Assembly (NCBI RefSeq): GCF_900104135.1 | Contig: NZ_FNIV01000013.1 | Location: 33,434 to 97,433 of the forward strand | Direction of reading: 5' to 3' | Length of the DNA stretch: 64,000 nt | Origin: Halomonas shengliensis | GTDB taxonomy: Bacteria > Pseudomonadota > Gammaproteobacteria > Pseudomonadales > Halomonadaceae | Shown: positions 25,139 through 35,643 of the stretch, in pieces | Layout: each line of letters opens with the position of its first letter | Position numbering within the stretch: the stretch's first letter is position 1 | Position numbers and translations under genes: made by a program | Notes under the pieces: generated by a model | Told to the model about the DNA's origin: nothing | Databases searched by the model: none | Seen by the model: the letters and a program-made list of their open reading frames with translations, nothing else

Positions 25139-25768
25139 TCAGAATGGAATCTCGTCGTCGAAGTCATCGAAGCTGCCCGGGTCGGGCGCGCCGAAGTTGC
25201 CGCCCTGCTGGTTCCCCTGCTGCTGTCCGCCGCCCTGGGCGGGGCGCTGCGGAGGCTGCTGGGGCGGACGCTGGGGGGCGCCGCCACCCTGCTGCTGACC
25301 GCCGAAGCCGCCCCCCTGGGGCTGGCCGCCATAGTTGCCCTGGGGCGGCGGGCCACCCTGGGGCTGACCCCCATAGCCGCCCTGCTGGGGCTGGCCGCCG
25401 TAGCCGCCGCCCTGGAAGTCGCCACCGCCGCCACGGGAGTCGAGCATCTGCATGTCGTTGACCACGATCTCGGTGGTGTAGCGGTCCTGGCCGTCCTGCC
25501 CCTGCCACTTGCGGGTCTGCAGGCGCCCCTCCACGTAGATCTTGCTGCCCTTCTTCAGGTACTGCTGGGCGATCTCGGCGGTCTTGTTGAACATCACCAG
25601 GCGATGCCATTCGGTGCGCTCCTGGCGCTGGCCGCTCTGGCGGTCCATCCAGGTGTCGGTGGTCGCCAGGTTGACGTTGGCCACGGCGGTACCGGAGGGC
25701 GTGAAGCGAACCTCGGGGTCCTGCCCCAGGTTGCCGATGAGGATGACCTTGTTGACGCCACGGGCCAT
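25139..25768 (-). CDS. ssb: single-stranded DNA-binding protein
   Basis: 209 residues. OB fold at 1-110 ([45 protein letters not shown] across strands), then a disordered Gly/Gln/Pro linker with [15 protein letters not shown] repeats, and the canonical acidic tip DFDDEIPF that recruits repair and replication proteins. AAGGAG precedes the ATG. uvrA, an MFS gene and ssb in this layout are known from pseudomonads. Three TCATGACA repeats lie just upstream. Confidence 0.97.
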   Translation of the reverse strand: MARGVNKVILIGNLGQDPEVRFTPSGTAVANVNLATTDTWMDRQSGQRQERTEWHRLVMFNKTAEIAQQYLKKGSKIYVEGRLQTRKWQGQDGQDRYTTEIVVNDMQMLDSRGGGGDFQGGGYGGQPQQGGYGGQPQGGPPPQGNYGGQPQGGGFGGQQQGGGAPQRPPQQPPQRPAQGGGQQQGNQQGGNFGAPDPGSFDDFDDEIPF

Positions 25769-25782
25769 GCGGGACTCCTTGT

Positions 25783-25818
25783 TGTCATGAATACGATGTC
25801 ATGAACGCGTTGTCATGA
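25783..25818. repeat. three 8-bp direct repeats at 14-bp intervals upstream of ssb
   Basis: TGTCATGA occurs at 25783, 25797 and 25811, start points exactly 14 bp apart. The repeats fill the 44-base gap between the MFS gene and ssb; the last one includes the MFS stop codon. The core TCATGA is self-complementary. They could be a regulator binding array or a short expanded repeat; no known ssb regulator fits obviously. Confidence 0.7.
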
Positions 25819-27195
25819 CTGCTGCGTGTCGATCAGTCTCGCCAGCGCCTGCTCGTCGAGGCGCTGGCGGTCCACCTTGAGATAGGCCAGGCGCTCCTCG
25901 GGGACCACCAGCACGTCCTCCACCCCGGCCACCTCGGCGAACTTCGCCATCAGGGTCTCCAGGGCATCATCGCCGTGATCCTCGTCCAGTGCCACCACCT
26001 CGCTGGCCAGGTGCGGCGGCGGGCGCATGCCCAGCATCACCACGAACCACGCCAGCGCCAGGATGGCGGCCCCCAGGAACACCGCGGAGAGGCCCCACTG
26101 CTGGGCCAGGGCCCCGCCCAGCACGCCGCCCAGGAAGGCGCCCAGGAACTGGCTGGTGGAGTAGACCCCCATGGCGGTGCCCTTGGCACCGGCCGGGGCC
26201 AGCTTGCTGAGCAGCGAGGGCAGCGTGGCCTCCAGCAGATTGAAGCCCACGAAGAACAGCCACAGCCAGGCCAGCAAGGCCCACAGCCCCGCGCCGAGCC
26301 ACGCCAGGCCCAGCAGGCTGACCAGCATGGCGGCGATGGCCAGCAGCACCATCGCCTTCATCCGGCGGCGCTTCTCGGCGACCACCACCAGCGGCACCAT
26401 GCCCAGGAAGGCCAGCGCCATCACCCCGAGGTAGGCCAGGCCGTGGCGCTCGGTGGCGATGCCGGCGTCGAGCAGCCGGAATGGCACCGCGACGAAGATC
26501 GCCATCAGCACCAGGTGGAGGGCGAAGATGGAGAGGTCCAGGCGCAGCAGCTCGGGGCGCCCCAGGATGCGCCCCAGCTGGGCGCGGTCGATGCCCACGT
26601 CGCGGTGACGCAGGCGGCGCGGCGCGCGAGGCACCAGCTTCCACAGCACCGGCAGCCCCAGGGCGGCCAGGGCGGCGGTGAACCAGAACACCCCGGCAAG
26701 CCCGAAGGCCCCCGCCACCAGCGGGCCCAGCACCATGGCCACGGCGAAGGCCACGCCGATGGAGAGGCCGATGGTGGCCATGGCGGCGGTACGCACCTGC
26801 TCGCGGGTCTGGTCGGCGAGCAGTGCCATGATCGCCGCGGCCACCGCACCGCTGCCCTGCAGGCAGCGGCCGAGGATCACCCCGCCGATGCTGTCGGCGC
26901 TGGCGGCCACCACGCTGCCGAGCAGGAACAGCAGCAGCCCGGCGGCGATCACCGGCTTGCGCCCCAGGCGGTCGGAGAGCAGGCCGAAGGGGATCTGCAG
27001 CGCCGCCTGGGTCAGGCCGTAGATGCCCAGCGCCAGCCCCACCAGCAGCGGCGTGGCGCCGGCCAGGTCGTCGGCGTACAGCGCCAGCACCGGCAGCACC
27101 ATGAACAGGCCCAGCATGCGGGTGGCGTAGAGACCGGCCAGGCCGGTGATGGCGCGCCGTTCGGCGGGGAGCAGCAGCCCGGAGAGCTTGCGCAT
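25813..27195 (-). CDS. MFS transporter, YajR-like with C-terminal ferredoxin-like domain
   Basis: 460 residues. Twelve hydrophobic helices; the A-motif-like loop [13 protein letters not shown] follows helix 2. After a linker the last ~60 residues ([31 protein letters not shown] across strands) resemble the small C-terminal domain of YajR. Substrate unknown. Transcribed toward ssb with a 44-base gap, divergent from uvrA. Confidence 0.88.
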   Translation of the reverse strand: MRKLSGLLLPAERRAITGLAGLYATRMLGLFMVLPVLALYADDLAGATPLLVGLALGIYGLTQAALQIPFGLLSDRLGRKPVIAAGLLLFLLGSVVAASADSIGGVILGRCLQGSGAVAAAIMALLADQTREQVRTAAMATIGLSIGVAFAVAMVLGPLVAGAFGLAGVFWFTAALAALGLPVLWKLVPRAPRRLRHRDVGIDRAQLGRILGRPELLRLDLSIFALHLVLMAIFVAVPFRLLDAGIATERHGLAYLGVMALAFLGMVPLVVVAEKRRRMKAMVLLAIAAMLVSLLGLAWLGAGLWALLAWLWLFFVGFNLLEATLPSLLSKLAPAGAKGTAMGVYSTSQFLGAFLGGVLGGALAQQWGLSAVFLGAAILALAWFVVMLGMRPPPHLASEVVALDEDHGDDALETLMAKFAEVAGVEDVLVVPEERLAYLKVDRQRLDEQALARLIDTQQS

Positions 27196-27249
27196 AGACG
27201 TAGCGGTTCTTCCCTGGAGGGGCGTCGTGCGCCCGGGAGTGGACCGCCT

Positions 27250-27279
27250 ATTCTAGCGGCTCGCCACCACCCAGGGAAA
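27250..27279 (-). promoter_or_regulatory. possible promoter of the MFS gene
   Basis: On the minus strand TTTCCC (27274-27279), an 18-base spacer, then TAGAAT (27250-27255), 55 bases before the MFS start. The -35 is weak. Confidence 0.4.
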
Positions 27280-27298
27280 GCCGGCGCCGGGTCGCGCT

Positions 27299-27328
27299 TT
27301 GCCGGCGCCGGACGCCGGCTCGTATAAT
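27299..27328 (+). promoter_or_regulatory. uvrA promoter
   Basis: TTGCCG (27299-27304), an 18-base spacer, then TATAAT (27323-27328), 29 bases before the uvrA ATG. No LexA-type CTG-N10-CAG box was seen. The 11-mer GCCGGCGCCGG occurs at 27280 and 27301, 21 bp apart, the second covering the -35. Confidence 0.7.
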
Positions 27329-27357
27329 GGCGCTTTTGCCGCGGCCACGAGGTGGGA

Positions 27358-30219
27358 ATGGACAGGATTCTGGTCAGGGGTGCGCGCACCCATAACCTGA
27401 AGAACATCGACGTCGAGCTGCCCCGCGACAAGCTGATCGTGGTCACCGGGCTCTCCGGCTCGGGCAAGTCGTCGCTGGCCTTCGACACCCTCTACGCCGA
27501 GGGGCAGCGCCGCTACGTGGAGTCGCTCTCCACCTACGCCCGGCAGTTCCTGTCGATGATGGAGAAGCCCGACGTCGACCATATCGAGGGGCTCTCCCCG
27601 GCGATCTCCATCGAGCAGAAGTCCACCTCCCACAACCCGCGCTCCACCGTCGGCACCATCACCGAGATCTATGACTACCTGCGCCTGCTGTTCGCCCGCG
27701 CCGGCACCCCGCGCTGCCCCGAGCACGGCGAGGATCTGGAGGCCCAGACCGTCTCCCAGATGGTGGACCAGGTGCTGGCGCTGCCCGAGGGCAGCAAGCT
27801 GATGCTGCTGGCCCCGGTGGTCAAGGGGCGCAAGGGCGAGCACCTGCAGCTGCTCGCCGAGCTGCGCGCCCAGGGCTTCGTGCGCGCCATGGTCGACGGC
27901 CAGGTGCTGGAGCTCGACGACATCGCCCCGCTGGACAAGAACAGGAAGCACGACATCAGCGTGGTGGTGGACCGCATCAAGGTGCGCGAGGGGCTCCAGC
28001 AGCGCCTCGCCGAGTCCTTCGAGACCGCGCTGGGCCTTGCCGATGGCGTCGCCATGGTGCACTTCATGGACGGCGAGCAGGAGGACATCGCCTTCTCGGC
28101 ACGCTTCGCCTGCCCGGTATGCGGCTACTCCATCGCCGAGCTCGAGCCGCGCATGTTCTCCTTCAACAACCCCGCCGGCGCCTGCCCGACCTGCGACGGC
28201 CTGGGGGTGCAGCAGGTGTTCGACCCCGACAAGCTGATCAGCCACCCCGAGCTGTCCCTGGCCGAGGGGGTGATCAAGGGCTGGGACCGGCGCAGCGTCT
28301 TCTACTTCAACCAGCTCAAGGCGGTGGCGGACCACTACCGCTTCACCCTGGAGACTCCCTGGAAGGAACTCGCCCGCCACGAGCGCGAGGTCATCCTCCA
28401 CGGCAGCGGCCACGACGACATCGCCTTCGACTACGTCAATGACCGCGGCCGCAAGGTGACCCGCGAGCACCCCTTCGAGGGGGTGCTGCCCAACCTCCAG
28501 CGCCGCTACCGCGAGACCGAATCCAGCATGGTGCGCGAAGAGCTGGCCCGCTACATCGCCGTGCAGCCCTGCCCGGCCTGCGCGGGGAGCCGGCTGCGCA
28601 AGGAGTCCCGCCACGTCTACATCGACGAGCACACCCTGCCGGAGATGGTACGCCTGCCCATCGGCGACGCCTGGCGCTACTTCCAGGGCCTCGAGCTGCC
28701 CGGCCGGCGCGGCGAGATCGCGGTCAAGATCGTCAACGAGATCCATGCCCGCCTGGAGTTCCTGGTCAACGTCGGCCTCGACTACCTCAATCTGGAGCGC
28801 AGCGCCGAGACCCTCTCCGGCGGCGAGGCGCAGCGCATCCGCCTGGCCAGCCAGATCGGCGCCGGCCTGGTGGGGGTCATGTACATCCTCGACGAGCCCT
28901 CCATCGGCCTGCACCAGCGCGACAACGACCGCCTGCTCAAGACCCTGGAGCGGCTGCGCGACCTTGGCAACACCGTGATCGTGGTGGAGCACGACGAGGA
29001 CGCCATCCGCGCCGCCGACCATGTGCTCGACATCGGTCCGGGGGCCGGCGTCCACGGCGGTCGCATCGTCGCCCAGGGCACCCCCCAGCAGGTCACCGAC
29101 AACACGCAATCGCTCACCGGGCAGTACCTGGCCGGCACCCGGCGCATCGAGGTGCCGCCCTGGCGGATCCCCGGCAACCCGGAGAAGGTGGTGCGCCTCA
29201 CCGGCGCCCGCGGCAACAACCTGCAGGACGTCACCCTGGAGCTGCCGCTGGGGCTCTTCGTGTGCGTCACCGGGGTCTCCGGCTCCGGCAAGTCGACGCT
29301 GATCAACTCTACCCTGATGCCCATCGCCGCCCGCGAGCTCAACCACGCCACCAGCCTCACCCCCGCCGCCCATGACGGCATCGAGGGGCTCGAGCAACTG
29401 GACAAGGTGATCGACATCGACCAGAGCCCCATCGGGCGTACCCCGCGCTCCAACCCCGCCACCTACACCGGCATCTTCACGCCCATCCGCGAGCTCTTCG
29501 CCGGCACCCAGGAGGCGCGCTCCCGGGGCTACAAGCCGGGGCGCTTCTCCTTCAACGTCAAGGGCGGGCGCTGCGAGGCGTGCCAGGGCGAGGGCATGAT
29601 CAAGGTGGAGATGCACTTCCTGCCCGACATCTACGTGCCCTGCGACGTCTGCAAGGGCAAGCGCTACAACCGCGAGACCCTGGAGATCGCCTACAAGGGC
29701 AAGAGCATCGACGAGGTGCTGCAGATGACCGTGGAGGAGGCGCTGGAGTTCTTCAGCCCGGTGCCGGCCATCGCCCGCCGCCTGCAGACCCTGCTCGACG
29801 TGGGACTCTCCTACATCCGCCTGGGCCAGAGCGCCACCACCCTCTCCGGCGGCGAGGCCCAACGGGTCAAGCTGGCCCGGGAGCTGGCCAAGCGCGACAC
29901 CGGCCGCACCCTCTACATCCTCGACGAGCCCACCACCGGCCTGCACTTCGAGGATATCCGCCAGCTGCTCACGGTCCTGCACCGGCTGCGCGACCACGGC
30001 AATACCATCGTGGTGATCGAGCACAACCTGGACGTGATCAAGACCGCCGACTGGCTGATCGACCTGGGTCCCGAGGGCGGCGCGGGCGGCGGTCGCATCA
30101 TCGCCGAGGGCACCCCGGAGCAGGTGGCCGGCAACGAGGTCTCACACACCGGACGCTTCCTCAAGCCGCTGCTGGAGCGGGCCAGGGAGCACTCTGGGAA
30201 GGCGAAGAGCACGGCGTAG
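27358..30219 (+). CDS. uvrA: excinuclease ABC subunit A
   Basis: 953-residue dimeric damage sensor of nucleotide excision repair. Two ABC ATPase modules with Walker [14 protein letters not shown] near residue 31 and [12 protein letters not shown] near 640, paired signature motifs [12 protein letters not shown] and [12 protein letters not shown], and zinc-finger cysteines ([31 protein letters not shown]). The ATG at 27358 with GAGGTG upstream is preferred over a GTG two codons earlier. Acts with photolyase, also in this window, in UV repair. Confidence 0.98.
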   Translation: MDRILVRGARTHNLKNIDVELPRDKLIVVTGLSGSGKSSLAFDTLYAEGQRRYVESLSTYARQFLSMMEKPDVDHIEGLSPAISIEQKSTSHNPRSTVGTITEIYDYLRLLFARAGTPRCPEHGEDLEAQTVSQMVDQVLALPEGSKLMLLAPVVKGRKGEHLQLLAELRAQGFVRAMVDGQVLELDDIAPLDKNRKHDISVVVDRIKVREGLQQRLAESFETALGLADGVAMVHFMDGEQEDIAFSARFACPVCGYSIAELEPRMFSFNNPAGACPTCDGLGVQQVFDPDKLISHPELSLAEGVIKGWDRRSVFYFNQLKAVADHYRFTLETPWKELARHEREVILHGSGHDDIAFDYVNDRGRKVTREHPFEGVLPNLQRRYRETESSMVREELARYIAVQPCPACAGSRLRKESRHVYIDEHTLPEMVRLPIGDAWRYFQGLELPGRRGEIAVKIVNEIHARLEFLVNVGLDYLNLERSAETLSGGEAQRIRLASQIGAGLVGVMYILDEPSIGLHQRDNDRLLKTLERLRDLGNTVIVVEHDEDAIRAADHVLDIGPGAGVHGGRIVAQGTPQQVTDNTQSLTGQYLAGTRRIEVPPWRIPGNPEKVVRLTGARGNNLQDVTLELPLGLFVCVTGVSGSGKSTLINSTLMPIAARELNHATSLTPAAHDGIEGLEQLDKVIDIDQSPIGRTPRSNPATYTGIFTPIRELFAGTQEARSRGYKPGRFSFNVKGGRCEACQGEGMIKVEMHFLPDIYVPCDVCKGKRYNRETLEIAYKGKSIDEVLQMTVEEALEFFSPVPAIARRLQTLLDVGLSYIRLGQSATTLSGGEAQRVKLARELAKRDTGRTLYILDEPTTGLHFEDIRQLLTVLHRLRDHGNTIVVIEHNLDVIKTADWLIDLGPEGGAGGGRIIAEGTPEQVAGNEVSHTGRFLKPLLERAREHSGKAKSTA

Positions 30220-30229
30220 GAGACTGGCG

Positions 30230-30290
30230 CAAGGAGCAAGGAGCAAGGAGCAAGGAGCAAGGAGCAAGGAGCAAGGAGCAAGGAGCAAGG
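30230..30290. repeat. heptanucleotide tandem repeat (CAAGGAG)n after uvrA
   Basis: Eight perfect copies of CAAGGAG followed by a partial CAAGG, 61 bases in all, 11 bases after the uvrA stop. It is noncoding; on the plus strand it resembles a string of Shine-Dalgarno cores. Such heptamer runs are typical slippage-prone elements. Confidence 0.95.
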
Positions 30291-30328
30291 CAGCATGCTC
30301 CGGCCATCTCGGCACCCCCATGGGGTTC

Positions 30329-30369
30329 CTTGCTACTTGAAACTGGCCGAAGGCCAGCCTTGCCACTTG
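30329..30369. repeat. 11-mer direct repeats flanking a hairpin in the uvrA-rplQ gap
   Basis: CTTGCTACTTG (30329-30339) and CTTGCCACTTG (30359-30369) lie 30 bp apart around the hairpin CTGGCCGAAGGCCAG (30343-30357). Together with the heptamer run they look like a dispersed noncoding repeat element; other copies would have to be searched in the genome. Confidence 0.55.
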
Positions 30370-30379
30370 CCGCTCAACG

Positions 30380-30415
30380 AAAAAAACCGGCCCCTTGCGG
30401 GAGCCGGTTTTTCTT
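30380..30415. terminator. bidirectional terminator between uvrA and rplQ
   Basis: A-rich tract, AACCGGC, an inner CCCC/GGGG-like arm, GCCGGTT and a T-rich tract. It has U-tracts on both strands, so it can end uvrA and the alpha operon (rplQ). Confidence 0.88.
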
Positions 30416-30448
30416 TACAGCGCTTGCCGAAGCCGGGCGCGACGAGGA

Positions 30449-30841
30449 TCACTCCTCGACGGCGTCCTCGGCCTCCTCGACGATCGGGCGATCGACGAGT
30501 TCGACGAAGGCCATGGGCGCGTTGTCGCCGGTGCGGAAGCCGCACTTGAGGATACGGACGTAACCGCCCGGACGCTCGGCGTAACGCGGACCCAGCTCGT
30601 TGAAGAGCTTGCCGACCGCTTCCTTGGAACGGGTGCGGCTGAAGGCCAGACGACGGTTGGCGACGCTGTCCTGCTTGGCCAGGGTGATGAGCGGCTCGAT
30701 GACGCGACGCAGCTCCTTGGCCTTGGGCAGGGTTGTCTTGATGACCTCGTGCTCGATCAGCGACACGCTCATGTTCTTGAACATGGCCTGGCGATGCGAG
30801 CTCGTACGATTGAGGTGACGACCACTCTTACGATGACGCAT
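30449..30841 (-). CDS. rplQ: 50S ribosomal protein L17
   Basis: 130-residue bL17, last gene of the alpha operon. Starts [23 protein letters not shown] in usual form, with the family motif [20 protein letters not shown] in the middle (both split across helices). Ends in an acidic tail (EEAEDAVEE). It lies 39 bases after rpoA and is followed by the bidirectional terminator. Confidence 0.98.
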   Translation of the reverse strand: MRHRKSGRHLNRTSSHRQAMFKNMSVSLIEHEVIKTTLPKAKELRRVIEPLITLAKQDSVANRRLAFSRTRSKEAVGKLFNELGPRYAERPGGYVRILKCGFRTGDNAPMAFVELVDRPIVEEAEDAVEE

Positions 30842-30880
30842 GGTTGTGATTCCTTACCAAACTGGGACTCGAGTCGGCGC

Positions 30881-31879
30881 TCACGCGGAGGCCTTGTCGT
30901 CCTTCAGGCTAGCCGGCGGCCAGTTCTCCAGCCGCATGCCCAGGGAGAGACCGCGCGCTGCCAGGACGTCCTTGATCTCGTTCAGGGACTTCTTGCCGAG
31001 GTTCGGCGTCTTCAGCAGCTCCACCTCGGTGCGCTGGATCAGATCGCCGATGTAGTAGATATTCTCGGCCTTCAGGCAGTTGGCGCTGCGAACGGTCAAC
31101 TCGAGATCGTCTACGGGGCGCAGCAGGATCGGATCGATATGATCCTCTTCCTCCTCCACTTCCTGTTCCTTGTCGGCTTCCAGGTCGACGAACGCGGCCA
31201 GCTGATCCTGCAGGATGGTCGCGCTGCGACGGATCGCCTCCTCGGGATCCAGGGTGCCGTCGGTCTCCAAGTCGATGATCAGCTTGTCGAGGTCGGTGCG
31301 CTGTTCGACACGCGCGGCCTCGACGCTGTAGGAGACCCGACGCACGGGGCTGAAGGTCGCATCCAGCTGCAGGCGGCCGATGGCACGAGACTCGTCGTCG
31401 GCACCGACGCGGGCGTCCGCCGGCTCGTAGCCGCGGCCGCGCGCCACCTTGAGCTGCATCTTCAGCTCGGCGCCCTCGTTGACGTGGGCGATGACGTGGT
31501 CGGGGTTGACGATCTCGACGTCGTGGTCGAGGGCGATATCCCCTGCGGTCACGACGGCCGGGCCCTGCTTGTTCAGCGAGAGCACCGCCTCGTCGCGGCT
31601 ATGCATCTTGATCGCCACGTCCTTGAGGTTCAGGAGGATCTCGATGACATCTTCCTGAACGCCCTCGATCGCGCTGTACTCGTGCTCGACGCCGCCGATC
31701 TCGGCCTCCACCACGGCGCAGCCGGGCATGGACGAGAGCAGGATGCGGCGCAGGGCGTTGCCCAGGGTGTGGCCGAAGCCACGCTCGAAGGGCTCGAGCA
31801 CGATCTTCGCGTGGTGTGCGCTGATCTCTTCGACCTTGATGTCGCGCGGGCGAAGAAACTCTGTCACTGAACGCTGCAT
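30881..31879 (-). CDS. rpoA: RNA polymerase alpha subunit
   Basis: 332 residues. The N-terminal dimerisation domain begins [20 protein letters not shown]; the C-terminal activator/UP-element domain has [20 protein letters not shown]. The linker is strikingly acidic ([10 protein letters not shown]), in keeping with a salt-adapted proteome. Usual place between rpsD and rplQ. Confidence 0.99.
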   Translation of the reverse strand: MQRSVTEFLRPRDIKVEEISAHHAKIVLEPFERGFGHTLGNALRRILLSSMPGCAVVEAEIGGVEHEYSAIEGVQEDVIEILLNLKDVAIKMHSRDEAVLSLNKQGPAVVTAGDIALDHDVEIVNPDHVIAHVNEGAELKMQLKVARGRGYEPADARVGADDESRAIGRLQLDATFSPVRRVSYSVEAARVEQRTDLDKLIIDLETDGTLDPEEAIRRSATILQDQLAAFVDLEADKEQEVEEEEDHIDPILLRPVDDLELTVRSANCLKAENIYYIGDLIQRTEVELLKTPNLGKKSLNEIKDVLAARGLSLGMRLENWPPASLKDDKASA

Positions 31880-31958
31880 ATGAACACCTTTCAGGCTGCC
31901 AAACGGATACTGGGTACTCTGAGCCGGCCCCCGCGAAGGGGCCGGGCGCTAGCAGCGC

Positions 31959-32579
31959 TTACTTGGAGTACAGCTCGACGATCAGGGCCTCGTTGATGTC
32001 GGCAGTCAGGTCGCCGCGCTCGGGCAGCGCCTTGAAGGTGCCTTCCATCTTCTTGGCATCGATCTCGATCCAGGCCACGTCGCCGCGGTTGGCGGCCAGG
32101 GCCAGGGCGTTCTGGATGCGCGCCTGATTCTTCGCCTTCTCGCGAACGGAGACGACGTCACCGGGCTTGACCTGGTAGGACGCCACGTTGACGGTCTTGC
32201 CGTTCACGGCGATGGCCTTGTGGCTGACCAGCTGACGCGCCTCGGCGCGCGTGGAGCCAAAGCCCATGCGGTAGACGACGTTGTCCAGTCGGGATTCGAG
32301 AAGCTGCAGCAACACCTCGCCGGTCGCGCCCTTGAGACGGGCCGCTTCCTTGTAGTAGTTGCGGAACTGCTTCTCGAGCACGCCGTACATGCGGCGCACT
32401 TTCTGCTTCTCGCGAAGCTGCAAGCCGTATTCGGAAATACGCTGACGACGCTGGCCGTGCACACCCGGGATCTGCTCGGATTTGCACTTCTTCTCGAAGG
32501 GAGTGACACCGCTCTTCAGGAAGAGGTCGGTCCCCTCACGACGAGACAGTTTGCACTTCGGTCCAATGTAACGAGCCAT
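31959..32579 (-). CDS. rpsD: 30S ribosomal protein S4
   Basis: 206-residue uS4, 16S rRNA primary binder and, in E. coli, translational repressor of the alpha operon. Starts [20 protein letters not shown]; the S4 RNA-binding domain is [20 protein letters not shown]. Length as in E. coli. The paired zinc-type cysteines of some bacteria are absent, normal for gammaproteobacteria. Confidence 0.99.
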   Translation of the reverse strand: MARYIGPKCKLSRREGTDLFLKSGVTPFEKKCKSEQIPGVHGQRRQRISEYGLQLREKQKVRRMYGVLEKQFRNYYKEAARLKGATGEVLLQLLESRLDNVVYRMGFGSTRAEARQLVSHKAIAVNGKTVNVASYQVKPGDVVSVREKAKNQARIQNALALAANRGDVAWIEIDAKKMEGTFKALPERGDLTADINEALIVELYSK

Positions 32580-32591
32580 GAATCTGTCTCC

Positions 32592-32978
32592 TTAAACGCG
32601 GCGTTTCTTCGGCGGACGGCAGCCATTGTGGGGAATGGGCGTCGCGTCGGTGATGCTCTGCACGCGGAAGCCGGCGGCGTTGAGCGCGCGCACGGCGGAT
32701 TCACGGCCAGGACCGGGGCCCTTGACCAGCACGTCGACGTTTTTCACACCATACTCGGCTGCAGCGGTCGCTGCACGCTCGCTTGCCACTTGAGCAGCGA
32801 ACGGGGTGCTCTTGCGAGAACCACGAAAACCCGAACCACCGGCTGTCGCCCAGGAAAGGGCGTTGCCCTGGCGGTCTGTGATCGTAATGATCGTGTTGTT
32901 AAAAGAGGCGTGGATATGCGCGACGGCATCCACTACCTGCTTTTTAACCTTCTTGCGATTGCTACGCGGGTTAGCCAT
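32592..32978 (-). CDS. rpsK: 30S ribosomal protein S11
   Basis: 128-residue uS11 of the 30S platform. Signatures are [19 protein letters not shown] and the C-terminal [18 protein letters not shown]. The asparagine-glycine at HNGCRP is the site that becomes isoaspartate in E. coli S11. 39 bases after rpsM and 12 before rpsD. Confidence 0.99.
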   Translation of the reverse strand: MANPRSNRKKVKKQVVDAVAHIHASFNNTIITITDRQGNALSWATAGGSGFRGSRKSTPFAAQVASERAATAAAEYGVKNVDVLVKGPGPGRESAVRALNAAGFRVQSITDATPIPHNGCRPPKKRRV

Positions 32979-33017
32979 GTTGATGTTTCTTCCTGTCTTT
33001 ACGCCAGAGCGTGCGTG

Positions 33018-33374
33018 TTATTTGCGGATCGGCTTGCGCGGGCCCTTGCGGGTACGCGCATTGGTCTTCGTACGCTGACCACGCAGCGGAAGACTACGAC
33101 GATGACGCAGACCACGGTAGCAACCCAGGTCCATGAGACGCTTGATGTTCAGCGTCACATCACGACGAAGGTCACCTTCAACGGTATACTTGCCGACCTC
33201 GGAACGCAGGGTGTCGATCTCTTCGGATGACAGTTCCTGGATCTTGGTGGTCGGCGCGATGCCGGACGCGGCACAGATATCCTGTGCACGAGTGCGGCCA
33301 ATCCCGAAGATATAGGTCAGCGAGATCGCCGCATGCTTGTTGTCCGGGATATTGACGCCTGCAATACGGGCCAT
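33018..33374 (-). CDS. rpsM: 30S ribosomal protein S13
   Basis: 118-residue uS13 of the 30S head. The start [19 protein letters not shown] is canonical; the open frame extends upstream only through the leader, so the ATG at 33374 is chosen. The end [17 protein letters not shown] is the usual basic tail. First gene of the alpha operon, 125 bases after rpmJ, with its own promoter in that gap. Confidence 0.99.
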   Translation of the reverse strand: MARIAGVNIPDNKHAAISLTYIFGIGRTRAQDICAASGIAPTTKIQELSSEEIDTLRSEVGKYTVEGDLRRDVTLNIKRLMDLGCYRGLRHRRSLPLRGQRTKTNARTRKGPRKPIRK

Positions 33375-33431
33375 CAGCTTACTCCGAATATGTGAGCGGC
33401 TTGCTCGTTGGTCTACTACAAAAGGCGCAAT

Positions 33432-33460
33432 AGCATACCCCTTTACCCTGCGAAGGGCAA
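33432..33460 (-). promoter_or_regulatory. promoter of the alpha operon (rpsM)
   Basis: On the minus strand TTGCCC (33455-33460), a 17-base spacer, then TATGCT (33432-33437). It lies in the 125-base rpmJ-rpsM gap and leaves a leader of about 50 bases, probably too short for the full E. coli-type S4 pseudoknot. Confidence 0.6.
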
Positions 33461-33499
33461 GGGGCATGCCGGCACCCGGTTCAGCACAGCGTCAGGGGA

Positions 33500-33613
33500 T
33501 CAGCCCTGGCGCTGCTTGTGCCGCGGCTCCGTGCAGATGACGCGGACGGCGCCATTGCGACGGATGATCTTGCAGTTGCGGCACATTTTCTTCACGGAAG
33601 CTCGAACTTTCAT
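33500..33613 (-). CDS. rpmJ: 50S ribosomal protein L36
   Basis: 37-residue bL36, [19 protein letters not shown] and an end EPRHKQRQG. The zinc ligands C11, C14, C27 and H32 are present, so it is the zinc-binding (C+) form. Follows secY by 72 bases, as in E. coli. Confidence 0.98.
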   Translation of the reverse strand: MKVRASVKKMCRNCKIIRRNGAVRVICTEPRHKQRQG

Positions 33614-33685
33614 CGTTCCATCTCCAAAGTCGGCCTGCGAAGCGGCCCACAGGGCCGCGACGCGCCAGTTCGACGAGCGGCGCCC

Positions 33686-35017
33686 TCAGCGCATGATGCC
33701 GCCACCGCCGTAGCCTTTCAGGTTGGACTTCTTCATCACCGACTCGTACTGGTGCGACATGAGGTGCGACTGCACCTGGGCCATGAAGTCCATGATGACC
33801 ACCACCACGATCAGCAGCGAGGTACCGCCGAAGAAGAACGGCACGTTCCACGCCACGATCAGGAACTGGGGCATCAGGGAAACCGCAGTGATGTACAAGG
33901 CGCCGAACAGGGTCAGACGGGTCATGACCTTGTCGACGTAGCGAGCGGTCTGCTCGCCAGGACGAATCCCCGGCAGGAAGGCACCCGACTTCTTGAGGTT
34001 GTCGGCGACGTCCTTGGGATTGAAGACCAGCGCTGTGTAAAAGAAGCAGAAGAATACCACCGCCGCGGCAAAAAGCAAGATGTACAGCGGCTGGCCCGGG
34101 CCCAGGGCCTGGGACGCCCGCTGCAGCCACTCGAGGCCGTCACCGGCACCCACCCACTGCCCCAGCGAGGCCGGGAACAGCAGGATGCTGGAGGCGAAGA
34201 TGGCCGGAATGACGCCGGCCATGTTCACCTTCAGGGGCAGGTAGCTGCTCTGGCCGGCATACATCTTGTTGCCGACCTGGCGCCGCGGGTAGTTCACCGT
34301 GATGCGGCGCTGGCCGCGCTCGATGAACACCACCAGGGCCACGGTGGCCACGCCCAGCACCGAGAGGGCCAGCAGCGGCAGCACGTTCCACGCGCCTTCG
34401 TTGCGGGCCAGCTCGAAGGCCTGGCCGACCGCGCCGGGCAGGCCCGCCACGATACCGGCGAAGATCAGCAGCGAGATGCCGTTGCCGATCCCCTTCTCGG
34501 TGATCTGCTCGCCCAGCCACATCAGGAACACCGCACCGGTCACGAAGGTGACGATGGCGGTGAAGTAGAAGCTGAAGTCGGCGGTGTAGGCGATGCCCTG
34601 GCTGGCCAGGCCCACCGACATGCCGGTGGCCTGGACCAGCGCCAGGACCACGGTGCCGTAGCGGGTGTACTGGCTGATCTTGCGTCGACCGGCCTCGCCC
34701 TCCTTCTTGAGCTGCTCGAGGTGGGGCGAGACGGCGGTCAGCAGCTGCATGATGATCGACGCCGAGATATAGGGCATGATGCCCAGCGCCATGATGCTCA
34801 TGCGCTCCAGGGCGCCACCCGAGAACATGTTGAACATGCCCAGGATGGTGCCCTGCTGCTCCCTGAACAAGGCAGCAAGCTGGTCAGGATTGATACCGGG
34901 CACGGGGATGTGGGCACCGATACGGTACACCACGATGGCGAGGAGCACGAAGCGCAGACGCGCCCACAGTTCACTCAGACCGCTGCCCATCGCCGGCATG
35001 TTTCCTGACTTCGCCAT
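33686..35017 (-). CDS. secY: protein translocase subunit SecY
   Basis: 443-residue core of the SecYEG channel with ten membrane helices. Starts [20 protein letters not shown] and has the plug/ring region [19 protein letters not shown] and the cytoplasmic loop [12 protein letters not shown]. It begins directly after the rplO stop, so translation is coupled. Its partner secE is also in this window at 60529-60897. Confidence 0.98.
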   Translation of the reverse strand: MAKSGNMPAMGSGLSELWARLRFVLLAIVVYRIGAHIPVPGINPDQLAALFREQQGTILGMFNMFSGGALERMSIMALGIMPYISASIIMQLLTAVSPHLEQLKKEGEAGRRKISQYTRYGTVVLALVQATGMSVGLASQGIAYTADFSFYFTAIVTFVTGAVFLMWLGEQITEKGIGNGISLLIFAGIVAGLPGAVGQAFELARNEGAWNVLPLLALSVLGVATVALVVFIERGQRRITVNYPRRQVGNKMYAGQSSYLPLKVNMAGVIPAIFASSILLFPASLGQWVGAGDGLEWLQRASQALGPGQPLYILLFAAAVVFFCFFYTALVFNPKDVADNLKKSGAFLPGIRPGEQTARYVDKVMTRLTLFGALYITAVSLMPQFLIVAWNVPFFFGGTSLLIVVVVIMDFMAQVQSHLMSHQYESVMKKSNLKGYGGGGIMR

Positions 35018-35452
35018 TTAGTCCTCTACCTTGCCACCGGCGGCCTCGATCGCGGCACGGGCACCCTTGGTGACCTTGAGACCGCGGACGGTGACCGCCT
35101 TGTTCAGTTCGCCGGAGAGGATCACCTTCGCATGCTGCGTGGCGTCCTTCAGCACGTTGGCCTGCTTCAGGGTCTCGAGGGTGACCTCGTCACCGGCGAC
35201 CTTGGCCAGTTCGGCCAGGCGCACTTCCTCGGAGACCAGCGACTTCGCGGAGGTGAAGCCGAACTTGGGCAGACGCCGCTGCAGAGGCATCTGACCGCCC
35301 TCGAAGCCGGGCTTGACGCTGCCGCCGCTGCGCGACTTCTGGCCCTTGTGGCCGCGACCACCGGTCTTGCCCAGACCGGAGCCGATGCCACGACCGACGC
35401 GCTTCTCGGCGTGCTTGGAGCCCGGTGCCGGGCTCAGGCTATTGAGTTTCAT
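35018..35452 (-). CDS. rplO: 50S ribosomal protein L15
   Basis: 144-residue uL15, a late-assembly 50S protein. The Gly/Lys-rich N-terminal part ([21 protein letters not shown], broken into loops) and [18 protein letters not shown] are diagnostic. Adjacent to secY without spacer and 3 bases after rpmD. Confidence 0.98.
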   Translation of the reverse strand: MKLNSLSPAPGSKHAEKRVGRGIGSGLGKTGGRGHKGQKSRSGGSVKPGFEGGQMPLQRRLPKFGFTSAKSLVSEEVRLAELAKVAGDEVTLETLKQANVLKDATQHAKVILSGELNKAVTVRGLKVTKGARAAIEAAGGKVED

Positions 35453-35455
35453 GGA

Positions 35456-35638
35456 TTACTCTCCCTCAACGCGCACAAGGTAGTTGACCTTGTGGATCAT
35501 GCCGCGCACGGCGGGGGTGTCTTCCAGTTCAACCGTGTGACCGATGCGGCGCAGGCCGAGGCCCTTCATGGTGGCCTTGTGCTTGGCCAGCACGCCGATG
35601 GTGCTGCGGGTCTGGGTAACCTTGATCGTTGCTGCCAT
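35456..35638 (-). CDS. rpmD: 50S ribosomal protein L30
   Basis: 60-residue uL30: [20 protein letters not shown] and [15 protein letters not shown]. The ATG at 35638 gives the normal length; the upstream open frame runs inside rpsE and is rejected. 5 bases after rpsE. Confidence 0.97.
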   Translation of the reverse strand: MAATIKVTQTRSTIGVLAKHKATMKGLGLRRIGHTVELEDTPAVRGMIHKVNYLVRVEGE

Positions 35639-35643
35639 GGTGC

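Noticed and set aside
25139..25500. Gly/Gln repeats in ssb as an unusual repeat element
   Set aside because: Such disordered linkers are normal in bacterial SSB; the acidic tip is intact.
27253..30024. Long minus-strand frame opposite uvrA
   Set aside because: Shadow of uvrA; low-complexity composition and no start signals.
30230..30290. Heptamer run considered as a CRISPR array
   Set aside because: Unit of 7 bases without spacers; simple tandem repeat.
29580..30563. Frame with KEQGARSKEQGAR repeats
   Set aside because: Out-of-phase reading of uvrA continued through the CAAGGAG tandem repeat and the terminator.
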